23,146 bases of DNA from Candidatus Uhrbacteria bacterium RIFOXYB2_FULL_45_11 (lineage in GTDB: Bacteria; Patescibacteriota; Patescibacteriia; UBA9934; GWF2-40-263): the NCBI GenBank assembly GCA_001791715.1, contig MGFD01000061.1:789-23934 (forward strand). Reading direction: 5' to 3'. The notes beneath the pieces are model-generated. The model saw only the letters and a program-made list of their open reading frames with translations, made no database searches and was not told the DNA's origin. The translations under genes were made by a program, and so were the position numbers. Below, piece after piece: positions 20,348-23,146 of the stretch; the first letter of the stretch is position 1, and every line of letters starts with the position of its first letter.

Positions 20348-20599
20348 ATGTCAGAAAAACCAACGGTTAGGTTTCGCACACAACCTCTTGTCTATATCGA
20401 AATCCTTAAGGCGGCAGGTACGCCTCTAGAGGACAATGGAATTGCTTTATTGTTTATGCAGTGGCAGGTAGCCAATAAATGCGTCCCAATCCAGAACTTA
20501 TGGTTCAATAAAGGATCGATCGGAGGATCTTATTCTGTAGAAGATGCAGAAAAAATTCGTGCATGGCTTGTAGAACAGGGCGTGGAAGAAACGGCATAG
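20348..20599 (+). CDS. Hypothetical protein, 83 residues
   Basis: The start ATG at 20348 is supported by AAGGA 6-10 nt upstream and by a promoter and leader that exclude earlier in-frame codons. The sequence (MSEKPTVRFRTQPLVYIEIL, KAAGTPLEDNGIALLFMQWQ, IQNLWFNKGSIGGSYSVEDA, EKIRAWLVEQGVEETA) has no signal peptide or membrane segment and looks like a small soluble alpha/beta protein. I do not recognise the family. Its strong promoter and elaborate leader suggest regulated expression. A 7-bp hairpin (GTCGAGA, loop AAG, TCTCGAC, 20635-20651) follows downstream but lacks a T-tract. Confidence 0.65.
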   Translation: MSEKPTVRFRTQPLVYIEILKAAGTPLEDNGIALLFMQWQVANKCVPIQNLWFNKGSIGGSYSVEDAEKIRAWLVEQGVEETA

Positions 20600-20685
20600 A
20601 ACGCTTGCTGATTTGAAGTGTAGATACAACGCGCGTCGAGAAAGTCTCGACCAAACACCGCACCCTATGACAGTCGGAGGTTCCA

Positions 20686-21078
20686 GTGATTCGTTCCATT
20701 TTTCTTGTTCTGATCGCTGCCATCTGCTTCGGTTGCTCGTCGGTTGCGAACAATAAGCAGGTCAAATCCATCCCTCCACCACCGTCAGCTTCTGACACCA
20801 CACCCGATGCACCTTCCGTTGTGTATCGGCGAGACGCGATCCACAAAGGATATAGTTGTCCTGATCCTGAAAAGAAGTTGGCTCTGGTCATCAACAGCAG
20901 ACTGGTGATTCACGGCCACTTCGAGAACAATCAAGGAAAGACATTTACGCACGCGGAAAATGGCGACGGCAAGCATTATATCTGTGATGCAGCCCAAGCC
21001 CCGAACAATCGACAACTGGTCGACACACAGCTCGATTCATGTTGTCTTGCAGAAAAAGCAACATTTATCTTTAAGTAA
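20686..21078 (+). CDS. Small predicted lipoprotein, function unknown
   Basis: 130 residues. It starts with GTG at 20686, chosen because GGAGG lies 6-10 nt upstream. The N-terminus MIRSIFLVLIAAICFGCSS is a signal peptide with a lipobox-like CFGC; the -3 residue is Cys rather than Leu/Val, so lipidation is likely but not certain. A Pro/Ser/Thr-rich linker follows (SIPPPPSASDTTPDAPS). The mature domain has four Cys (YSCPDPEK, HYICDAAQ, DSCCLAEK), compatible with disulfides outside the membrane. No family recognised. It ends before a strong terminator. Confidence 0.75.
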   Translation: MIRSIFLVLIAAICFGCSSVANNKQVKSIPPPPSASDTTPDAPSVVYRRDAIHKGYSCPDPEKKLALVINSRLVIHGHFENNQGKTFTHAENGDGKHYICDAAQAPNNRQLVDTQLDSCCLAEKATFIFK

Positions 21079-21100
21079 CCCTCCTTTCCCCCACGCAAAC

Positions 21101-21138
21101 AAAAATCCCCTCTGGATTATGTTTCCGTGGGGATTTTT
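21101..21138. terminator. Bidirectional terminator
   Basis: AAAAATCCCC (21101-21110) pairs with GGGGATTTTT (21129-21138), with partial inner pairing. The plus strand then reads ATTAT. It lies between convergent genes. Confidence 0.85.
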
Positions 21139-21140
21139 AT

Positions 21141-21162
21141 TATGTCGCTCGCGAGCGGCGTA
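21141..21162. repeat. Third, diverged copy of the 20-22 bp palindrome
   Basis: It matches the TA-flanked core of the palindromes at 6641-6694 at 18 of 22 positions. The inner half-site TCGCTCG against CGAGCGG replaces the T-A pair by C-G, and the other changes give G-T pairs, so the hairpin is kept. It lies 2 nt beyond the stop codon of the minus-strand gene at 21165. Confidence 0.75.
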
Positions 21163-21164
21163 AT

Positions 21165-21560
21165 TTATTTTCCGCGTTTTTTTGTTGTTCGTTTTATGGG
21201 TGCCTTCACGCTCGTTTTTTTGTTTCTTTCAAAAGGCACCTGAAAAAGCCCTTGTGCGAGTTGTTCGTGAATATTGATGACATCATTCACACTCACGTTT
21301 TGATTGGACCGAAAACGGACAACGTCTTCATAGCCAAGATCCGTGAGAACTCCTACAGAACTTGCCCCAACCTGACTCACAAGAACAAAGGTCAAAAACG
21401 CATTCTGACATTTGTGACACTGGATGTGCATGAGTTTTGTCTCTCCTTGCGCGGCAAGTGTACGTGCATGCATGGATTTTGATCGGATCTCACAGACAGG
21501 ACAATACGAAACAAGCCGAAGGCCCTGTGTTATTTTATCTGTTTTATTTGGAGTTGACAT
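21165..21560 (-). CDS. Zinc-ribbon-type hypothetical protein
   Basis: 131 residues. CPVC (about 20-23) and CHKC (about 48-51) form a four-Cys zinc-binding pair separated by ~24 residues. The middle (FLTFVLVSQVGASSVGVLTD, LGYEDVVRFRS) looks beta-rich. The segment VSVNDVINIHEQLAQGLFQ is reminiscent of short interaction helices. The tail is very basic (KAPIKRTTKKRGK). I recall similar uncharacterised proteins in CPR genomes but no assigned function. A perfect TATAAT -10 is at 21580-21585 on the minus strand, with a poor -35. It lies downstream of rodA in the same direction. Confidence 0.7.
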   Translation of the reverse strand: MSTPNKTDKITQGLRLVSYCPVCEIRSKSMHARTLAAQGETKLMHIQCHKCQNAFLTFVLVSQVGASSVGVLTDLGYEDVVRFRSNQNVSVNDVINIHEQLAQGLFQVPFERNKKTSVKAPIKRTTKKRGK

Positions 21561-21579
21561 AAGAGGGAAAAAACAACCG

Positions 21580-21585
21580 ATTATA
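21580..21585 (-). promoter_or_regulatory. -10 element before the zinc-ribbon gene
   Basis: A perfect TATAAT on the minus strand 20 nt upstream of the start codon. The best -35 (TGCTAA, 18 bp away) is weak. Confidence 0.45.
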
Positions 21586-21626
21586 CTTCAACCATATCAC
21601 GTTTAGCAGTGATTTCAAATTATGTC

Positions 21627-22754
21627 TCAATACAAAGCTCGCACCGTTCGAATCGCAATACTTTGAATCACTCCAACAAAAAATAAGAAAAAGATAAGCG
21701 AACTTCCTCCGTAACTCACAAACGGAAGACCGAGTCCGGTCACCGGAAATACTCCAAGATTCATTCCAACGTTCACGAGAACCTGTAAAAAAATCACCGC
21801 CGCAATTCCAAGCAAAAGATACGTTGTAAAATTATCTCTCGATAATCGAACCAGACGCGAAACGCGTAAAAAAAAGACCGCAAACGCACCAAGCAAAAGA
21901 GTGACTCCAAAAAAACCAAGTTCTTCTGCAATCACGGCAAAAATAAAGTCTGTCTGACTTTCTGGAAGAAATTTTAATTGACTCTGTGTTCCAAATCCAA
22001 GCCCGCGGCCAAATCCCCCACCCGCACCAATTGCAATCACCGCTTGTGCAACGTTATATCCTTGTCCGAGCGGATCTTCTGTTGGATGTAAAAACGTGGC
22101 AATACGCGCCTTTTGATACGGGGCAAATAAAACAAACCAAGCAAAAATAAATGCAACGATTCCACACAAAATCAACATACCCAATGTACGCATCGGCATA
22201 CCGGCAAACAAGGCAAGGATAAACCAAATCCCCATCAACACGGCGGCAGAACCAAAATCTGGCTGAAACAAAATCACCATGACAGGAAGAAGAACGATTG
22301 CAAAACTTTCAAGCAGTTCTCGCACACCAAAATATCTGCGTGCACGCCGACTAAAATAACTCGCGAGCAAAACAATCACTCCTGCTTTCATGAATTCAGC
22401 AGGCTGAAAACTGACATTTCCAAACGCATACCAACCACGCGCACCGCGAATGGTATCCCCAAAAAATAAAACCCCCACGAGCAACAAAACACCCAAAACA
22501 TACATCCACACGCGGTAGTGTTCTAAAAATTGATAATTTGAATAGGTGACAAACAAGGCAATGATGCACGCAAGCAAAAGCGCAATGCTTTGTTTTCGCA
22601 CATTTGTAAAATCTGTTGTATCACGCGAAAGATCGACAGAATAAATGGCGGCCATTCCTAAAAACAATAAAACCAATACGGAAAAAAACAGAATCCAATC
22701 CATTGATCGCATACGGGCAGCCATTTCACGAATCGTATGTGTCACGGAAAACAT
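21627..22754 (-). CDS. rodA: Rod-shape SEDS peptidoglycan polymerase
   Basis: 375 residues with about ten membrane helices. SEDS glycosyltransferases polymerise lipid II together with a class B PBP during elongation. Motifs are GARGWYAFGNVSFQPAEFMK, ILFQPDFGSAAVL, YQKARIATFLHPTEDPLGQG, YNVAQAVIAIGAGGGFGRGL, FLPESQTDFIFAVIAEELGF and PVTGLGLPFVSYGGSS, all diagnostic. QPDFGSA and the ...FLHPTEDPLGQGYN spacing favour RodA over FtsW. The start at 22752-22754 (MFSVTHTIREMAARMRSMDW) has internal Met alternatives. The gene follows an unidentified gene across LIR-F. Confidence 0.93.
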   Translation of the reverse strand: MFSVTHTIREMAARMRSMDWILFFSVLVLLFLGMAAIYSVDLSRDTTDFTNVRKQSIALLLACIIALFVTYSNYQFLEHYRVWMYVLGVLLLVGVLFFGDTIRGARGWYAFGNVSFQPAEFMKAGVIVLLASYFSRRARRYFGVRELLESFAIVLLPVMVILFQPDFGSAAVLMGIWFILALFAGMPMRTLGMLILCGIVAFIFAWFVLFAPYQKARIATFLHPTEDPLGQGYNVAQAVIAIGAGGGFGRGLGFGTQSQLKFLPESQTDFIFAVIAEELGFFGVTLLLGAFAVFFLRVSRLVRLSRDNFTTYLLLGIAAVIFLQVLVNVGMNLGVFPVTGLGLPFVSYGGSSLIFFLFFVGVIQSIAIRTVRALY

Positions 22755-22772
22755 AAGGAAAGCAGAAAGGTT

Positions 22773-22845
22773 AAAGTAGAAAGTAGAAAGGGAGAGAGGA
22801 AGAGATGTTTTATCCCCTTTATGCTTTCTACTCTCTACTTTCTAC
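22773..22845. repeat. Inverted repeat of 7-bp units before rodA (LIR-F)
   Basis: AAAGTAGAAAGTAGAAAG (22773-22790) has a 7-bp period. GTAGAAAGTAGAAAG (22776-22790) pairs with CTTTCTACTCTCTAC (22824-22838) at 14 of 15 positions, and the right arm continues TTTCTAC. It fills the gap between the upstream gene's stop and rodA. The unit differs from the 9-bp family. Confidence 0.75.
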
Positions 22846-22850
22846 AGCGA

Positions 22851-23146
22851 TTATCTTGTATCAATTGTGGCCGATCCCACAAGCGGCTTATATAACATCG
22901 GATCAAATAAATTGAGTTCGGGAATAATTTCTACCTGATTTGCAGATAACACCGTTCCAAACCAATTTACCACAACATCTTGCGTTTCTCCGGAAATAAG
23001 AGAGGTTAACGTTGTTTTATTTACCGCCACTACGGAGGATCCACGTTTTAACAAAAGATAAAACGTTGGGTTATAATAGCTATATGCCGTACCGTTACGA
23101 ACGGTAAATGTTGTACGAAACAATCCTTTTGGATCAATGGTTGTGT
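22851..23146 (-). CDS. Hypothetical protein, C-terminal fragment
   Basis: 98 codons are open from the right edge to the TAA at 22851-22853; the true start lies outside the window (an internal TTG at 23121-23123 is only a possible start codon). The visible part is beta-strand-like (LFRTTFTVRNGTAYSYYNPT, FYLLLKRGSSVVAVNKTTL, VVVNWFGTVLSANQVEIIPE, NLFDP), reminiscent of an Ig-like or other beta-sandwich extracytoplasmic domain. No catalytic motif. It lies directly upstream of rodA and is probably co-transcribed with it. Confidence 0.7.
   Translation of the reverse strand, partial: TTIDPKGLFRTTFTVRNGTAYSYYNPTFYLLLKRGSSVVAVNKTTLTSLISGETQDVVVNWFGTVLSANQVEIIPELNLFDPMLYKPLVGSATIDTR

Noticed and set aside
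1..23146. Recoded UGA (Gracilibacteria/Absconditabacteria code)
   Set aside because: TGA serves as the stop for rodA and the ABC ATPase, and no in-frame TGA interrupts conserved domains.
1..23146. Prophage, integron or insertion sequence
   Set aside because: No transposase, integrase, phage structural gene or target-site duplication was seen; the content is mostly housekeeping.

Overview
The window looks like a chromosomal segment of a Candidate Phyla Radiation (Patescibacteria) bacterium, probably near the Uhrbacteria/Magasanikbacteria/Falkowbacteria (ABY1) groups. The reasons are compact housekeeping operons, a short EF-Ts, a DUF5654 protein, a DUF3048 anchored protein, a zinc-type L31 with a long basic tail, few Shine-Dalgarno sequences and no sign of UGA recoding (TGA is used as a stop). 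This placement is inference; no 16S gene is present.

Layout. 1-4974 (minus strand) is a lower-glycolysis operon, gap - doxX-like - pgk - DUF5654 - eno - gpmI (gpmI runs off the left edge). 5074-6640 is the rpsB-tsf operon, with a near-consensus promoter and a terminator. 6641-6694 holds two tandem perfect palindromes. 6718-7268 is a RelB/RelE-like toxin-antitoxin pair. 7275-10324 is a GST - ABC ATPase - ABC permease (YadGH-like) - ddl operon. 10328-10885 is a YecM-like gene. 11037-12149 is queA, flanked by long inverted repeats and containing three in-frame repeat-derived insertions. 12307-13652 is a divergent lipoprotein / ADP-ribosylglycohydrolase pair. 13753-14085 is an unknown gene. 14340-16515 is rpmE - prfA - nucleotidyltransferase. 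16586-17158 carries no plausible gene but looks like an independently transcribed, highly structured non-coding RNA of about 570 nt. 17288-18196 is prmC. 18237-20009 is rplY - DUF3048. 20348-21078 holds a small hypothetical gene with a two-hairpin leader and a lipoprotein. 21165-23146 holds a zinc-ribbon protein, rodA and the end of a further gene.

How the genes work together. Most are core functions: the ATP-yielding half of glycolysis, translation (S2, EF-Ts, L31, L25, RF1, the RF1 methylase PrmC, and QueA for queuosine) and envelope growth (Ddl, RodA). Promoters follow one pattern, TTGACN - 17 bp - TANNNT, which helps separate true starts from upstream in-frame codons.

The most unusual content is non-coding. 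(i) The candidate structured RNA between the nucleotidyltransferase and prmC has its own promoter and terminator, four GNRA/UUCG-capped hairpins, an 11-bp long-range helix and a possible pseudoknot. (ii) A repeat family built from 9-bp units (roughly RCCTYTCNN) occurs at five loci, as hairpins before eno and rplY, as single arrays before rpmE and prfA, and in frame inside queA. (iii) A second inverted-repeat family built on TACAGAT gives nearly the same leader to queA and prmC. (iv) A 20-22 bp palindrome family has three copies.
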